A DNA stretch of 64,000 nt, from assembly GCF_900102815.1 (NCBI RefSeq), contig NZ_FNGF01000006.1:124001-188000 (forward strand). Reading direction: 5' to 3'. The translations under genes were made by a program, and so were the position numbers. The notes beneath the pieces were generated by a model. It was given only the letters and a program-made list of their open reading frames with translations. It ran no database searches and was not told the DNA's origin. Within the stretch, counting starts at the first letter, position 1; each line of letters opens with the position of its first letter. The DNA is from Glycomyces sambucus. Its GTDB lineage: Bacteria > Actinomycetota > Actinomycetes > Mycobacteriales > Micromonosporaceae. Positions 1-8,798 of this stretch are shown piece by piece.

Positions 1-19
1 CCCGTTGGGGCACAACGGG
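1..19. terminator. Short hairpin at window start
   Basis: Bases 1-7 (CCCGTTG) pair perfectly with 13-19 (CAACGGG) around a 5-nt loop. It could end an upstream transcript outside the window. There is no T-tract, so the role is uncertain. Confidence 0.35.
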
Positions 20-30
20 TCCGGTGGCGC

Positions 31-68
31 GGCAGGTTTACCGGCCGGTTACTTACCGGTCGGCAGGT
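31..68. promoter_or_regulatory. Candidate operator cluster upstream of the ABC exporter
   Basis: GGCAGGT occurs as a direct repeat at 31-37 and 62-68. Between the copies lie the perfect palindrome ACCGGCCGGT (40-49) and the dyad CCGGT-N5-ACCGG (45-59). The cluster sits just upstream of the -35 element at 78-83, a usual place for a MarR, PadR or TetR operator controlling an exporter. No regulator gene is visible beside it. Confidence 0.4.
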
Positions 69-77
69 GAAATTCGA

Positions 78-113
78 TTGCCGGATGTCACACGCCGCTC
101 GTAACTTGGAGCG
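78..113 (+). promoter_or_regulatory. Leaderless promoter of the ABC exporter operon
   Basis: A -35 element TTGCCG (78-83), an 18-bp spacer and a -10 element TAACTT (102-107) are followed by six bases and then the GTG at 114. The start codon therefore falls at the expected transcription start, giving a leaderless mRNA. This supports GTG 114 although no well-spaced Shine-Dalgarno sequence precedes it. Confidence 0.5.
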
Positions 114-1919
114 GTGGGCTCAGAGCGGTTGAAAACTCCAGAAGAATCCGAATCAGACAATCCCCCCGAACGTCAGACGGCGCTGACGAACCTCTGGCGG
201 ATGAAGAAGTACCTGTACCCGTACCGGTACCGCCTCGCGGTGCTGTGGTCGATGGTGCTCCTCAACATCGTGTCCGGACTGGCGATCCCCCCGCTGGTCG
301 GGCGGGCCATCGACGGCCCGATCCACCACGGCGACATGCGCGGCCTGGTGGTCATCGTCGGCGTGATCGTGATCCTCGGCGCCGCCGACGCGATCCTCCA
401 GCTCGCGCGGCGGTACTTCCAGACCACCACCGCGATGGCCATCGAGAAGGACATCCGCGGCGTCCTCTACGAGCACCTCCAGGTGCTCCACACCGGGTTC
501 CACGACCGGTGGCAGACCGGGCAGCTCCTCGCCCGCGTCACCTCCGACCTCGGCATGATCCGGCGGTTCTTCGCCGGCGGCCTGGTCTTCGCGATCACCT
601 CCACCGGCATGATCCTCATCATCATGGGCCAGCTGCTGTTCATCGAATGGCGGCTGGCGCTCATCGTGGCGGCCTCGGCCGTCCCGCTGTTCCTCATCGG
701 CCGCAAGTTCTTCCGCGAGTACCTGCCCGCGGCCCGGTCCGAGCAGGACCAGTCCGGCGAGGTCTCCAGCGCGGCCGAGGAGTCGGCGCTCGGCATCCGC
801 GCGATCAAGGCGCTCGGACGCGGCCCGCTCATGGCGGCCCGCTTCGAGAAGGAGGCCGAGGAGCTGCGCTCGCGCAGCATCTTCAAGAGCATGATCGCGT
901 CCCGGTCCTGGTCGGGCTACGACGCCATCGCCACGGCCGCCGTCGGCGCGGTCCTCGTGTTCGGCTCGACCATGGTCGCGGGCGGATCGCTGTCCGTGGG
1001 CGACCTGACGGCGTTCATCATGCTCCAGCTCGCGCTCCTGTGGCCGATCGAGGCCACGGGCTGGGTCATGGCCCACGGCAACGAGGCCATGACCGCCGCC
1101 GACCGCGTCTACGACGTGCTCGACACCGAGCCGGCGATCAAGGACCGCCCGAACGCCAAGGTGGTCGAGCGCGGCGACGTGCGCGGCGAACTCGTCTTCG
1201 AGGACGTGCGGTACGCGTTCGAGGACGACTCCCGCGAGATCCTGCGCGGCGTCGACCTGCGCGTCGAGCCCGGCGAGACCGTCGCCATCGCGGGCAAGAC
1301 CGGGTCGGGCAAGACCACGCTCGTCTCGCTGCCCTCGCGGCTCAACGACCCGACCGGCGGGCGGATCCTCTTGGACGGCACCGACATCCGCGACCTCCGG
1401 CTGGAGAACCTGCGCTCGGTCGTCACCACCGCGTTCGAGGAGGCCACGCTCTTCTCGATGAGCGTGCGCGAGAACCTCGCCCTCGGGCGCCCCGACGCCG
1501 ACGAGCGCGACCTGGAGGAGGCCGTGCGGGTCGCCCAGGCCGAGTTCGTCTACGACCTGCCGTACGGGCTCGACACCCGCATCGGCGAGCAGGGCCTGTC
1601 CCTGTCCGGCGGCCAGCGCCAGCGCCTCGCGCTCGCCCGCGCCGTCGTCGTGCGCCCGGCCGTGCTCGTCCTCGACGACCCGCTGTCGGCGCTCGACGTG
1701 CACACCGAGGAGCTGGTCGAGCGGGCCCTGGCGCAGGTCCTGCGCGACACGACCGCGCTGGTCGTGGTCCACCGGCCGTCCACGGTCGCCCTGGCAGACA
1801 AGGTGGCGCTGCTCCACGAGGGCCGCATCGCGGCCTTCGGCGCGCACTCCGAGCTGATGGCGTCCAGTCCCGAGTACGTCGACGTGCTGTCGGCCGAGTC
1901 TGAGGAGGTGGCGGCGTGA
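114..1919 (+). CDS. ABC exporter half-transporter with degenerate ATPase site (subunit 1)
   Basis: 601-residue ABC exporter half-transporter: N-terminal six-helix membrane domain (about residues 35-320) and C-terminal ATPase. Walker A is GKTGSGKTT (about 394), the signature LSGGQRQR (about 496) and the H-loop VVHRPST. Walker B reads VLVLDDP (about 517), with Asp where the catalytic Glu normally sits. Such a change marks the degenerate-site partner of heterodimeric exporters such as TM287/288 or BmrCD. The stop overlaps the next gene's start (GTGA), so the two are translationally coupled and very likely form one heterodimer. Substrate unknown; drugs or lipids are usual for the family. The start is chosen because it fits a leaderless promoter. 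Confidence 0.9.
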   Translation: MGSERLKTPEESESDNPPERQTALTNLWRMKKYLYPYRYRLAVLWSMVLLNIVSGLAIPPLVGRAIDGPIHHGDMRGLVVIVGVIVILGAADAILQLARRYFQTTTAMAIEKDIRGVLYEHLQVLHTGFHDRWQTGQLLARVTSDLGMIRRFFAGGLVFAITSTGMILIIMGQLLFIEWRLALIVAASAVPLFLIGRKFFREYLPAARSEQDQSGEVSSAAEESALGIRAIKALGRGPLMAARFEKEAEELRSRSIFKSMIASRSWSGYDAIATAAVGAVLVFGSTMVAGGSLSVGDLTAFIMLQLALLWPIEATGWVMAHGNEAMTAADRVYDVLDTEPAIKDRPNAKVVERGDVRGELVFEDVRYAFEDDSREILRGVDLRVEPGETVAIAGKTGSGKTTLVSLPSRLNDPTGGRILLDGTDIRDLRLENLRSVVTTAFEEATLFSMSVRENLALGRPDADERDLEEAVRVAQAEFVYDLPYGLDTRIGEQGLSLSGGQRQRLALARAVVVRPAVLVLDDPLSALDVHTEELVERALAQVLRDTTALVVVHRPSTVALADKVALLHEGRIAAFGAHSELMASSPEYVDVLSAESEEVAA

Positions 1920-3823
1920 CCGCGACCGGAAGCGACGTCGCGAGCGCGACGGCAGAGGAGATCGAGCGCCGCGCCGAGCAGCCCGTGGACAAGCACGCGT
2001 CCTGGCGCGGGCGGGCCGAGTCCGCGGAGGCGGACCGGACCAGCGCCGAGGTGGACGACGCCGAGTCGATCAGGGAGCTGCGGCTCAAGAGCCGCCGGCT
2101 CCTGGGCTGGATGATGCGCCCGCACAAGAAGGGGATCGCGTTCCTGTGCGCGATCCTGGTGGTGCAGAACTTCACCAGCATGGCGACCCCGCTGCTGGTC
2201 ATGTTCGGCATCGACAACGCGATCCCGGCGATCGCCGACCGCGGCGACTACTCGATGCTCATCGGGATCGCGGTCGTGTTCGCGGTGGTGTCGGTCCTGA
2301 AGTACGTGTGCGTGCGCCTGTACATCGCGCAGTCGGCGAAGGTCGGCAACGCGATGCTGTTCGCACTGCGCAGCAGGGTGTTCCGCAAGTTCCAGGACCT
2401 GTCGGTGTCGTTCCACGAGCGGTTCACCTCCGGTCGCGTCACGGCCCGGCAGAGCTCCGACATGGAGGCCATCCGGGAGATGACCGAGAACGGCGTGGAC
2501 GACCTGGTCCTGGCCGCGCTCAACGTCGTCACGATCACGATCGTCATGCTCGTGATCGACCCGCTGCTGGCGGCGGTGGCGCTGCTGACGTTCCCGCTCA
2601 TGCTGCTGCTGGGCCGCTGGTTCAGCCGGGTGTCGGCGGTGGCGTACCGCAAGGCGCGCGAGACCGTGGCGCTCCTGATCGTGTACTTCGTGGAGTCGAT
2701 GGGCGGGGTGCGCGCGGTGCAGGCGTACCGGCGCGAGCCGCGCGACCGGGAGCTGTTCGCGGGGCTGAACACCGACAACCAGTTCGCGCAGGCCAAGGGC
2801 CACCAGCAGAACGCGTTCATGTCGGGCGGGATGCGCGGCATCGGGCACCTGGCGACCGTGGTGGTGCTGCTGTTCGGCGGCTGGCAGGTCATGCAGGGCA
2901 ACACCGAGCTCGGCGTGCTGGCGGCGTTCCTGCTGTACATGAAGCGGTTCTTCGACCCGCTGAACGAGCTGGTGCAGTTCTACAACGTGCTCCAGTCGGC
3001 GACCTCGGCGCTGGAGAAGCTCTCGGGGGTGCTCGACGAGACCGTGGAGGTGGCCGAGCCGCAGTCGCCCAAGACGATCGCGTCGCCGCGCGGGGAGTTG
3101 CGCTTCGACGACGTGCACTTCCAGTACCGGGACGACCAGGTGGTCCTGCCGGGCCTGGACCTGCGGATCGCGGGCGGGCAGACCATGGCGCTGGTCGGGG
3201 CCACGGGCGCGGGGAAGACGACGATCGCGAAGCTGGTGAGCCGCTTCTACGACCCGGGTTCGGGTTCGGTGTCGCTGGACGGCGTGGACCTGCGGGACCT
3301 GTCGGAGGCGGAGCTGCGCCGGAACGTCGTCATGATCACCCAGGAGAACTTCCTGTTCAACGGCTCGATCGCCGAGAACATCGAACTGGGCAGGCCCGGT
3401 GCGAGCCGGGAGCGGATCGTGGAGGCGGCCAAGGTGGTCGGGGCGCACGAGTTCATCGAGGCCCTGCCGGACGGGTACGACACGCACGTGCGCAAGCGCG
3501 GCGGGCGCCTGTCGGCGGGCCAGCGGCAGCTCGTGGTGTTCGCGCGGGCGTTCCTGGCCGACCCGCGGGTGCTCATCCTGGACGAGGCGACGAGCTCGCT
3601 CGACATCCCGTCCGAGCGGCTGGTGCAGCGGGCGCTGCGCACGATCCTGGCCGACCGGACGGCGATCATCATCGCGCACCGGCTGTCCACGGTGGAGATC
3701 GCCGACCGGGTGCTGGTGCTGGAGCACGGCCGGATCATCGAGGACGGGCGCCCCGACGAGCTGATCGACCGCGGCGGCGAGTACGCGACGCTGCACCGGC
3801 AGTGGGAGGACTCGCTGGTGTGA
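1916..3823 (+). CDS. ABC exporter half-transporter with catalytic Walker B (subunit 2)
   Basis: 635 residues: about 65 charged N-terminal residues, a six-helix transporter domain (about 70-370) and an ATPase domain. Walker A is GATGAGKTT (about 427) and Walker B VLILDEATSSLD (about 555) with the catalytic Glu intact. The signature is LSAGQRQ rather than LSGGQ. In a heterodimer this altered signature faces the Asp-containing Walker B of subunit 1, so both changes fall in the same composite site, leaving one degenerate and one catalytic site. The GTG start overlaps the upstream stop by four bases. A hairpin follows 5 bp downstream, so the operon probably has two genes. Confidence 0.9.
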   Translation: MTATGSDVASATAEEIERRAEQPVDKHASWRGRAESAEADRTSAEVDDAESIRELRLKSRRLLGWMMRPHKKGIAFLCAILVVQNFTSMATPLLVMFGIDNAIPAIADRGDYSMLIGIAVVFAVVSVLKYVCVRLYIAQSAKVGNAMLFALRSRVFRKFQDLSVSFHERFTSGRVTARQSSDMEAIREMTENGVDDLVLAALNVVTITIVMLVIDPLLAAVALLTFPLMLLLGRWFSRVSAVAYRKARETVALLIVYFVESMGGVRAVQAYRREPRDRELFAGLNTDNQFAQAKGHQQNAFMSGGMRGIGHLATVVVLLFGGWQVMQGNTELGVLAAFLLYMKRFFDPLNELVQFYNVLQSATSALEKLSGVLDETVEVAEPQSPKTIASPRGELRFDDVHFQYRDDQVVLPGLDLRIAGGQTMALVGATGAGKTTIAKLVSRFYDPGSGSVSLDGVDLRDLSEAELRRNVVMITQENFLFNGSIAENIELGRPGASRERIVEAAKVVGAHEFIEALPDGYDTHVRKRGGRLSAGQRQLVVFARAFLADPRVLILDEATSSLDIPSERLVQRALRTILADRTAIIIAHRLSTVEIADRVLVLEHGRIIEDGRPDELIDRGGEYATLHRQWEDSLV

Positions 3824-3828
3824 GCGGG

Positions 3829-3849
3829 GGGCGGGACGGCGTCCCGCCC
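3829..3849 (+). terminator. Terminator of the ABC exporter operon
   Basis: GGGCGGGAC (3829-3837) pairs perfectly with GTCCCGCCC (3841-3849) around a 3-nt loop, 5 bp after the stop. Like many high-GC actinobacterial terminators it lacks a U-tract. It also faces the convergent methyltransferase gene. Confidence 0.6.
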
Positions 3850-3985
3850 GCGTGGACGGTTCCGGGGCCGGGCGATGCGCCCGGTCCCGTTCCGCCGCCC
3901 CGGTCGCCCGCCCGCGCCGGGCCGGCCCCCGGCCTCGCGGGCATCCCGGTGCTCCCGCTGGCGGGCTTCATGTTCTTTTGGCGCG

Positions 3986-4795
3986 TCAGCGCCGGGCCGA
4001 GACGATGAAGTAGTCGATCCAGCCGCTCTCGTAGCAGCGCAGCCAGTTGCGGCCCCAGGAGTCGCGGAACTCGGTCTGGGCGACCCAGCGGTCGAACTGG
4101 CGCCACACGTGCGGCCCGATCGGCTCGACCTCGACCGCGGTGAACCCGGCGGCGGCGAGGTCGGCCGCGAACGCGCCGACCGGGCGGACCACGTCGACGC
4201 CGGAGGCGACGGTCTCGATGAGGTCGGGGAGCGGCGTGTCCCGCGGGGCGCCGTCGGGGGCGAAGAACGTCGCGGCGGCGAAGCCGCCGCCGGGGCGCAG
4301 GACCCGGTGCGCCTCGCGCGCCACCGCGGCAAGGTCGTCCACGTGCTGGAGCGCCTCGACGGAGTAGACGCCGTCGAAGGACCCGTCCGGGAACGGGATC
4401 GCGGTGACCGAGCCCTCGTGGAACGCCAGGCGGCCCGAGAGCCGCTCCAGGTCCTCCGCGTTGGCCTCGGCGGCGCGTTCGAGCTGGGCCTTGGACCGGT
4501 CGAGCCCGGCGGTGTAGGCGGCGAACTCGCGGGCGACCAGGGCCGTCCCGACGCCGATGCCGGAGCCGAGTTCGAGCAGTTCCACCCCGGGCGGGGTGTC
4601 CAGGCGGGCGACGGTGCGGCGGTACAGCTCGGCCTGGCTCGCGGTCCGCTCGGCGAGCGTGATGTCGCGGTCGGCGGCGAGGTCGCCCCAGTACCCGTAG
4701 TTGATGAAGGAGCCCGAGAAGATCGTCAGCGAACCCAGGTCGAGCTCGCCGTACATCTGATCCCGCTCGGCCTGGACGTCGATTTCCTGTTCCAT
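3986..4795 (-). CDS. SAM-dependent class I methyltransferase
   Basis: 269 residues with a class I Rossmann methyltransferase fold. Motif I is LLELGSGIGVGT (about residues 73-84), followed by an acidic GLDRS, a motif IV region with FDGVYSVEALQH and the post-motif HRVLRPGG. The organisation matches small-molecule methyltransferases of the Methyltransf_11 group (natural-product O-/N-methyltransferases, sterol-like or UbiE-like enzymes). The substrate cannot be read from sequence. The C-terminus (YESGWIDYFIVSARR) resembles related enzymes. It lies downstream of miaB on the same strand with a gap of about 65 bp, so co-transcription is possible. Confidence 0.75.
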   Translation of the reverse strand: MEQEIDVQAERDQMYGELDLGSLTIFSGSFINYGYWGDLAADRDITLAERTASQAELYRRTVARLDTPPGVELLELGSGIGVGTALVAREFAAYTAGLDRSKAQLERAAEANAEDLERLSGRLAFHEGSVTAIPFPDGSFDGVYSVEALQHVDDLAAVAREAHRVLRPGGGFAAATFFAPDGAPRDTPLPDLIETVASGVDVVRPVGAFAADLAAAGFTAVEVEPIGPHVWRQFDRWVAQTEFRDSWGRNWLRCYESGWIDYFIVSARR

Positions 4796-4861
4796 CGCCC
4801 GATTCTGGCACGGGGCCGGGACGGTCCGGAACCCTCGTGCCCCGGCCGCCGGCGCATCCGC

Positions 4862-6367
4862 TCAGCAGGCGCAGGCGGGGCCCTCCTGCGTCGGGAGCGG
4901 CTTCCTCCCGAGCGAGGGCATGCCGAGGGCGACGCCGGGGAGCTTCGTGGCCTTGCCGGAGGCCCAGGCGTCGCCTGCCCTGGTCGCGCGGTGGGACAGG
5001 ACCGCGCCGTCGGCCACGAGGTGGTGCGGGGCGCCGTAGGTGATCGCGGTGGTGACGACGTCGCCGGGGCGCACGCCCTCGGCGTTGCCCGCCGGGTCGG
5101 TCGCCGACGGCGTGACGTTGAAGTGGACGAGGCGGCCGTCGCGGGCGCGGCCCGAGAGGCGGCCGGTGGCCTCGTCCTTGCGGCCGTCCCCGGCCGTGAC
5201 CAGGACCTCGACCACGGACCCTTCGAGCTTCCGGTTCTCCTCCCAGGAGACGCGCTCCTGGAGGGCGACCAGGCGCTCGTAGCGCTCCTGCACGACGGCC
5301 TTGGGGATCTGGTCCTCCATGGTCGCGGCGGGGGTGCCGGGGCGGATCGAGTACTGGAACGTGAAGGCGCTAGAGAAGCGGGCCCGCTCGACCACGTCGA
5401 GGGTCCCCTGGAAGTCCTCCTCGGTCTCGCCGGGGAAGCCCACGATGATGTCGGTGGTGATGGCCGCGTCGGGCATGGCCGCGCGGACCTTGTCGAGGAT
5501 CTCCAGGTACTTCGCGGAGCGGTAGGACCGGCGCATCTCCTTGAGCACCCGGTCCGAGCCGGACTGGAGCGGCATGTGGAGCGAGTGGCAGACGTTCGGG
5601 GTCTCGGCCATGGCGGCGATGACGTCGTCGGTGAAGTTCTTCGGGTGCGGGCTGGTGAAGCGCACCCGCTCCAGGCCCTCGATCCCACCGGTCGCACGCA
5701 GGAGCTTGCCGAAGGCGAGCTTGTCGCCGAACTCGACGCCGTAGGTGTTCACGTTCTGGCCCAGCAGGGTCACCTCGGAGACGCCCTCGGCCACCAGCGC
5801 GCGGACCTCGGCCAGGATCTCGCCGGGGCGGCGGTCCTTCTCCTTGCCGCGGAGCGCGGGCACGATGCAGAACGTGCAGGTGTTGTTGCAGCCCACGGAG
5901 ATCGAGACCCACCCGGAGTAGGTGGACTCGCGCTTGGTCGGCAGGGTCGAGGGGAACGTCTCCAGCGACTCCAGGATCTCGACCTCGGCGGCCCGGTTGT
6001 GGCGGGCGCGCTCGAGCAGGGCCGGGAGCGACCCGATGTTGTGGGTGCCGAAGACCGCGTCGACCCAGGGCGCGCGCTTGACGATCTCGCCGCGGTCCTT
6101 CTGGGCCAGGCAGCCGCCGACGGCGATCTGCATGTCGGGGTTCTCGCGCTTGGCCGGGGCCAGGTGGCTGAGGTTCCCGTACAGCTTGTTGTCGGCGTTC
6201 TCGCGCACCGCGCAGGTGTTGAACACGACCAGGTCGGGCGCGCCCTCGGCCGCGACCGGGACGTAGCCCGCCGCTTCGAGCAGGCCCCCGATCCGCTCGG
6301 AGTCGTGCACGTTCATCTGACAGCCGTACGTCTTCACCTGGTACGTCTTCACACCGTTGGCAACCAC
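4862..6367 (-). CDS. miaB: tRNA-2-methylthio-N6-dimethylallyladenosine synthase MiaB
   Basis: 501 residues. MiaB is a radical-SAM methylthiotransferase that converts i6A37 to ms2i6A37 in tRNAs reading UNN codons. The N-terminal UPF0004 domain carries its cluster cysteines in TYGCQMN, NTCAVRE and VGGCLAQ. The radical-SAM motif is [12 protein letters not shown] (CxxxCxxC), and a C-terminal TRAM domain (about 375-450) binds tRNA. Beyond TRAM is a short extension ending ACAC. Length and domain order fit actinobacterial MiaB. The start is chosen at the first conserved methionine before [12 protein letters not shown]. Confidence 0.95.
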   Translation of the reverse strand: MVANGVKTYQVKTYGCQMNVHDSERIGGLLEAAGYVPVAAEGAPDLVVFNTCAVRENADNKLYGNLSHLAPAKRENPDMQIAVGGCLAQKDRGEIVKRAPWVDAVFGTHNIGSLPALLERARHNRAAEVEILESLETFPSTLPTKRESTYSGWVSISVGCNNTCTFCIVPALRGKEKDRRPGEILAEVRALVAEGVSEVTLLGQNVNTYGVEFGDKLAFGKLLRATGGIEGLERVRFTSPHPKNFTDDVIAAMAETPNVCHSLHMPLQSGSDRVLKEMRRSYRSAKYLEILDKVRAAMPDAAITTDIIVGFPGETEEDFQGTLDVVERARFSSAFTFQYSIRPGTPAATMEDQIPKAVVQERYERLVALQERVSWEENRKLEGSVVEVLVTAGDGRKDEATGRLSGRARDGRLVHFNVTPSATDPAGNAEGVRPGDVVTTAITYGAPHHLVADGAVLSHRATRAGDAWASGKATKLPGVALGMPSLGRKPLPTQEGPACAC

Positions 6368-6453
6368 TCCCCCAGGATAGACGCGAGCCGCATCACACGC
6401 TCAGGCCCGGGAGCGCGACCGGACGCGCACGCAGGGTGAGCAGTCGACCGCCT

Positions 6454-6465
6454 ACAGTGCACTGT
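6454..6465. promoter_or_regulatory. Perfect 12-bp palindrome upstream of liv and miaB
   Basis: ACAGTGCACTGT is a perfect palindrome in the 322-bp divergent region between miaB and livK. It is 113 bp upstream of the predicted liv -35 element and about 90 bp upstream of the miaB start. It could be an operator for either side. No known regulator is assigned. Confidence 0.3.
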
Positions 6466-6566
6466 CGTCCGAACGCCCGTTCGCAGCTTTTCAGTGACTC
6501 CGCGATGTTGCCCCTTATTGCGCACGGTAAAGCCCACTCGCCGACAAAACTTATTCTTGTCCGGTC

Positions 6567-6595
6567 TTGTGCGTCCCCGACCGTCCTTATAAGGT
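6567..6595 (+). promoter_or_regulatory. Predicted promoter of the liv operon
   Basis: TTGTGC (6567-6572), a 17-bp spacer and TAAGGT (6590-6595) match a housekeeping sigma promoter. Transcription would start near 6602 and leave an untranslated leader of about 85 nt before livK. The rest of the 6368-6688 gap holds an AT-richer stretch (6540-6560) and the palindrome at 6454, with no gene. Confidence 0.45.
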
Positions 6596-6688
6596 GACCT
6601 GCGTGCCGCCCTATCCCCACGAGAGGGCGGCTTCCCCACCAAAGACCCCACGAGCCTCTCTACTCATCCTTTCTGATCAAGGAAGAAC

Positions 6689-7864
6689 ATGCGCCTCAAA
6701 TCCACCACCGGCGCGGTCTTGGCCGCTGCCGCCCTGCTCGCGACCGGTGCCTGTGTCTCCCAGGACACGACTGACGCCTCCTCCGACAGCGCCCTTTCCG
6801 GCTCGGGCACGGGAGCGGACTGCACCATCGACGAGACCGTCAAGATCGGCGCCGTCTTCAGCCTCACCGAGGCCGCCGCGTTCGCCGGCACGTACCAGCA
6901 AGAGGGCCTGGCGCTCGGCTTCGAAGAGGTCAACGCCGCCGGCGGCATCACCTACGAGGTGATCCAGGAGGACGACAAGACCAGCGTCGAGGACTCCACC
7001 GCCGCGTTCGAGAAACTCATCGACCGCGACAAGGTCAGCGCCATCGTCGGCCCGACCCTGTCCGGCATGGCCTTCACCACCTACACCGACGCCCAGAGCG
7101 CCGGCGTGCCCGCGCTCGGCGTCTCCACGACCGCCGAGGGCATCCCGGAGATCGGCGACTACATCTTCCGCGCCTCGCTGCCCGAGGAGGTCGCGCTCGC
7201 CGCGAGCATCCCGGCCGCCAAGGAGGCCCTCGGCCTCACCAAGGTCGCGGTCCTCTACGACAACGCCGACGAGTTCACCGCCTCGGCCTTCAACACGATC
7301 TCCGACGTCCTCACCGAAGAGGGCATCGAGGTCGTCGCCGAGGAGACCTTCGAGACCGCCGACACCGACTTCTCGGCGCAGCTCACCAGCGTCCTGGAGG
7401 CCGACCCCGACGCGGTCATCCTCTCGGCCCTGCCCGGCGCCACCGTCCCGCTCGTCAAGCAGGCCCGCGAACTCGGCATCGAAGCCCCGATCGTCGGCGG
7501 CAACGCCTTCAACTCCCCCGTCCTGGTCGGCGCGCTCGAGACCGCCGCCGAGGGCCTCATCGTCGGCGGCGCCTGGAGCGCGGCCTCCGACACCACCGGC
7601 AACGCCGAGTTCATCGCCAACTACACCGAGAAGTACGGCCGCGCGCCCGACCAGTTCGCCGCCCAGGCGTACACCGCCGCCTACCTGCTCGACCAGGCCG
7701 TCCGCGCCGACTGCGACGCCAACCGCGAGGCGATCAAGGACAACCTCGGCCAGATCCTCGAGTACGACTCCATCCTCGGCCCGATCTCGATCGACGAGAA
7801 CGGCGAGGTCCACCAGGAGCCCGTCGTCCAGATCATCCAGGACGGCGCCTTCACCATCCTCTAG
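6689..7864 (+). CDS. livK: Branched-chain amino-acid ABC transporter substrate-binding lipoprotein
   Basis: 391 residues. A short basic N-terminus and hydrophobic stretch end in a lipobox-like LLATGAC, so the mature protein is probably lipid-anchored outside the membrane. The rest is a two-lobed periplasmic-binding-protein type 1 fold of the Leu/Ile/Val family (VKIGAVFSLTEAAAF at the N-terminus, IVGPTLSGMAF, GAWSAASDTTGN). It is the first gene of livK-livH-livMG-livF, 55 bp before livH. GGAAG precedes the ATG. The exact ligand (leucine/isoleucine/valine, urea or another amide) cannot be fixed from sequence. Confidence 0.88.
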   Translation: MRLKSTTGAVLAAAALLATGACVSQDTTDASSDSALSGSGTGADCTIDETVKIGAVFSLTEAAAFAGTYQQEGLALGFEEVNAAGGITYEVIQEDDKTSVEDSTAAFEKLIDRDKVSAIVGPTLSGMAFTTYTDAQSAGVPALGVSTTAEGIPEIGDYIFRASLPEEVALAASIPAAKEALGLTKVAVLYDNADEFTASAFNTISDVLTEEGIEVVAEETFETADTDFSAQLTSVLEADPDAVILSALPGATVPLVKQARELGIEAPIVGGNAFNSPVLVGALETAAEGLIVGGAWSAASDTTGNAEFIANYTEKYGRAPDQFAAQAYTAAYLLDQAVRADCDANREAIKDNLGQILEYDSILGPISIDENGEVHQEPVVQIIQDGAFTIL

Positions 7865-7919
7865 CCCTCTGCCGGAACCCCGGCGGACGCCCTCCCCACC
7901 TCCGTACAGGAACCCACAC

Positions 7920-8798
7920 ATGCTGCAACAGTTGGCGAACGGCGTGTTCGCAGGTGCGATCTACGCCCTCTTCGCAATCGGCTTCACGCTCGTGTTCGGC
8001 GTGCTCCGGCACCTGAACCTCGCCCATCCGGCGGTGTTCACGGCCGGCGCGTTCGTCGGCATCGAGATCGCGGCGCGGACCGCGATCCCGGTGTGGATCC
8101 TCCTCCCGGTCGTGGCCCTGTTCGGGGCGCTCGCCGGGGTCCTGGTGGAGCGCGTCGCGTTCCGGCCGCTGCGCGGCCGCGACGACGAGCACTTCGCGGG
8201 ACTCATCTCCTCCGTCGCCCTCGGCGGCGTCATCATCGCGCTCCTCCAGGCCCGGTACGGCACCGAGCCCAAGAGCTTCGCGATGGACTACTTCCCCCAG
8301 CGGCTCTTCGAGGTCGCCGGCATCCGCGTCACGCTGACGCAGCTGGTGACCCTCGGCCTGGCACTGGTCCTCATGCTCGGACTCGCCTGGCTCGTCTCGG
8401 CGACCTCGCTGGGGCGGTCCATGCGGGCCGTGGCGGAGAACCCGACCGCCGCCAAGGTCCTCGGCGTCAACGTGGGGCGGGTGACCGCCGGGACGTACGC
8501 GCTCTCGTCGGCGCTCGGCACCGTCGCCGGGGCCCTGCTGGCACTCAACCTCGGCCAGGCCGGGCGCGACCTCGGCGCCTCGATCGAACTGGTCGGATTC
8601 GCGGTGATCATCCTCGGCGGCCTCGGCTCACTGTGGGGCGCCATGGCCGCCGGGGTGGTCCTCGGCATCGCCGAGGCACTGACGATCCACCTGTTCGACT
8701 CCACCTGGAAGAGCATGGTCGCCTTCGCGCTGCTGTTCGCGGTGCTGGTCCTGCGCCCCCGCGGCCTCTTCGGCCACGTCAAGGTCAGGGAGGTCTGA
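7920..8798 (+). CDS. livH: Branched-chain amino-acid ABC transporter permease LivH
   Basis: 292 residues, almost entirely hydrophobic, with about eight membrane helices typical of LivH. Hallmarks are the N-terminal QQLANGVFAGAIYALFAIG and the C-terminal VLRPRGLFG. AGGAA lies a few bases before the ATG. It forms half of the membrane pore and pairs with the permease half of the fused livMG product. Its TGA overlaps the next ATG by one base (TGATG), indicating translational coupling. Confidence 0.93.
   Translation: MLQQLANGVFAGAIYALFAIGFTLVFGVLRHLNLAHPAVFTAGAFVGIEIAARTAIPVWILLPVVALFGALAGVLVERVAFRPLRGRDDEHFAGLISSVALGGVIIALLQARYGTEPKSFAMDYFPQRLFEVAGIRVTLTQLVTLGLALVLMLGLAWLVSATSLGRSMRAVAENPTAAKVLGVNVGRVTAGTYALSSALGTVAGALLALNLGQAGRDLGASIELVGFAVIILGGLGSLWGAMAAGVVLGIAEALTIHLFDSTWKSMVAFALLFAVLVLRPRGLFGHVKVREV

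Noticed and set aside
153..1847. Long minus-strand open frame opposite the first ABC gene (and many similar long frames elsewhere)
   Set aside because: High-GC genes produce long antisense and out-of-frame reading frames. These have Arg/Ala/Pro or His/Asp/Val-skewed composition and no domains.
8093..8797. N-terminal extension of the LivMG fusion
   Set aside because: This part overlaps livH in another frame; ATG 8798 overlapping the livH stop begins exactly at the permease N-terminus.
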